DNA of 64,000 nt, taken from the NCBI RefSeq assembly GCF_011043545.1, contig NZ_JAAKGP010000001.1, positions 558,001-622,000 of the forward strand, read 5' to 3'. The stretch comes from Rhodobacter sp. SGA-6-6. GTDB taxonomy: Bacteria > Pseudomonadota > Alphaproteobacteria > Rhodobacterales > Rhodobacteraceae. The translations under genes and the position numbers were made by a program. Positions 63,494 through 64,000 of this stretch are shown in pieces (the stretch's first letter is position 1; each line of letters starts with the position of its first letter). Under the pieces are notes generated by a model that saw nothing but the letters and a program-made list of their open reading frames with translations, made no database searches and was not told the origin of the DNA.

Positions 63494-64000
63494 CGCGCGA
63501 ACATCCCCCGGTCCAGCTTCAGGAAGCGGGTGGCCGCCAGCATCAGCACCGCCACCGCCGCCAGAAGCGCGATCGAGGCCGCGGCCGCCATCGGCCAGTT
63601 GAAATGCTCGGTGATAAAGGCGACGATCAGCGTCGGCAGCATGATCGAGGTCCTGCCGCCCAGCAGCGCGGGGGTGATGTAGAAGCCCAGCGACAGCAGG
63701 AAGACGAAGGTCGCGCCCCCGGCCAGTCCCGGCAGGGTCAGCGGCAGCCAGATGCGGCGGAAGCTTTGCCAGAGGCCCGCCCCCAGCCCGTCGCTGGCCT
63801 GCATCAGCCGCGGGTCGATGGCCCGCATCGCACCGTAGAGCGGCAGAACCATGTAGGGCAGCAGCACATGGACCATGCCGACCAGCACCCCGGTGTGGTT
63901 GAACAGCAAGGGCAGCGGCGTGTCCGAAATCCCCATGGCCTGGATCGCCCGGTTCACCGGCCCGTGCCGCTCCAGCAGCAGCATCCAGGAATAGGTGCGG
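63490..64000 (-). CDS. ABC transporter permease, PotB-like (N-terminus beyond right edge)
   Basis: The C-terminal 169 codons or so are present. The frame stays open to the window edge, and residues before the first internal ATG read RTYSW, which fits the usual RTYAWM-like segment in PotB-like permeases, so the real start lies outside. The EAA loop ASDGLGAGLWQSFRRIWLPLTLPGLAGG is visible, followed by two helices. First known gene of the transporter operon. Confidence 0.9.
   Translation of the reverse strand, partial: RTYSWMLLLERHGPVNRAIQAMGISDTPLPLLFNHTGVLVGMVHVLLPYMVLPLYGAMRAIDPRLMQASDGLGAGLWQSFRRIWLPLTLPGLAGGATFVFLLSLGFYITPALLGGRTSIMLPTLIVAFITEHFNWPMAAAASIALLAAVAVLMLAATRFLKLDRGMFAR

Overview
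The window is a G+C-rich stretch of an alphaproteobacterial chromosome, most likely a member of the Rhodobacterales (Paracoccus/Rhodobacter-like). This rests on gene content and order seen here: a petA-petB-petC cytochrome bc1 operon, hemD-mic60-hemY opposite tsaD-gpsA-yciI-EVE, a ROK-controlled xylFHGBA operon, and a high density of TRAP and ABC transporters. I could not run a database search, so the genus is an inference. Coding density is high, and nearly every operon shows 1-4 base stop/start overlaps (ATGA or TGATG).

Layout. 1-3.6 kb: an unidentified partial gene, a flavin reductase flanked by two AT-rich palindromes, proline iminopeptidase, ubiG and a YihY/BrkB membrane protein. 3.6-11.0 kb: D-xylose import and entry (xylF-xylH-xylG-xylB-xylA) divergent from a ROK repressor. 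11.1-20.6 kb: housekeeping genes (epimerase-like SDR, AMP nucleosidase, HU protein, EamA exporter, GST with a WYL regulator, NsrR-like Rrf2 regulator, DUF2946 and PCuAC copper proteins, chorismate synthase, TerC). 20.8-24.1 kb: a TPP riboswitch and thiBPQ. 24.2-28.9 kb: the bc1 operon, a second GST, a small hypothetical gene, a PaiB-like protein and tRNA-Thr(CGU). 29-35.1 kb: hemY, mic60 and hemD opposite tsaD, gpsA, yciI and an EVE-domain gene. 35.1-38.7 kb: a tmpA-tmpB phosphonate pair with a divergent LysR regulator, then an iolE-like gene.

38.9-57.2 kb is the most unusual part. A leftward operon (aminotransferase, RidA, 5-oxoprolinase pxpABC) faces a rightward 14-kb operon: hyuA-hyuB, a DctPQM TRAP transporter, a second hyuA-hyuB, a sugar-acid-type IlvD/Edd dehydratase, a 2-hydroxyacid dehydrogenase and a DapA-family aldolase/dehydratase. 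Two identical-arm operators (GTAACG-N4-CGTTAC) bracket the rightward promoter. Three ATP-dependent cyclic-amide enzyme systems therefore sit together with one importer. I propose a dedicated pathway for a polyhydroxylated cyclic amide or a carbamoylated or carboxylated acid. The substrate is unknown. 57.2-64 kb: an unknown membrane protein, a TetR regulator, and a PotABCD-like ABC transporter in one operon with a YtcJ-type amidohydrolase. The leftmost transporter gene runs off the right edge.

A second noteworthy element is a structured intergenic repeat, present twice (14934-15148 and 20565-20754). Each copy carries the same four hairpins in the same order, with paired changes that keep one stem intact.
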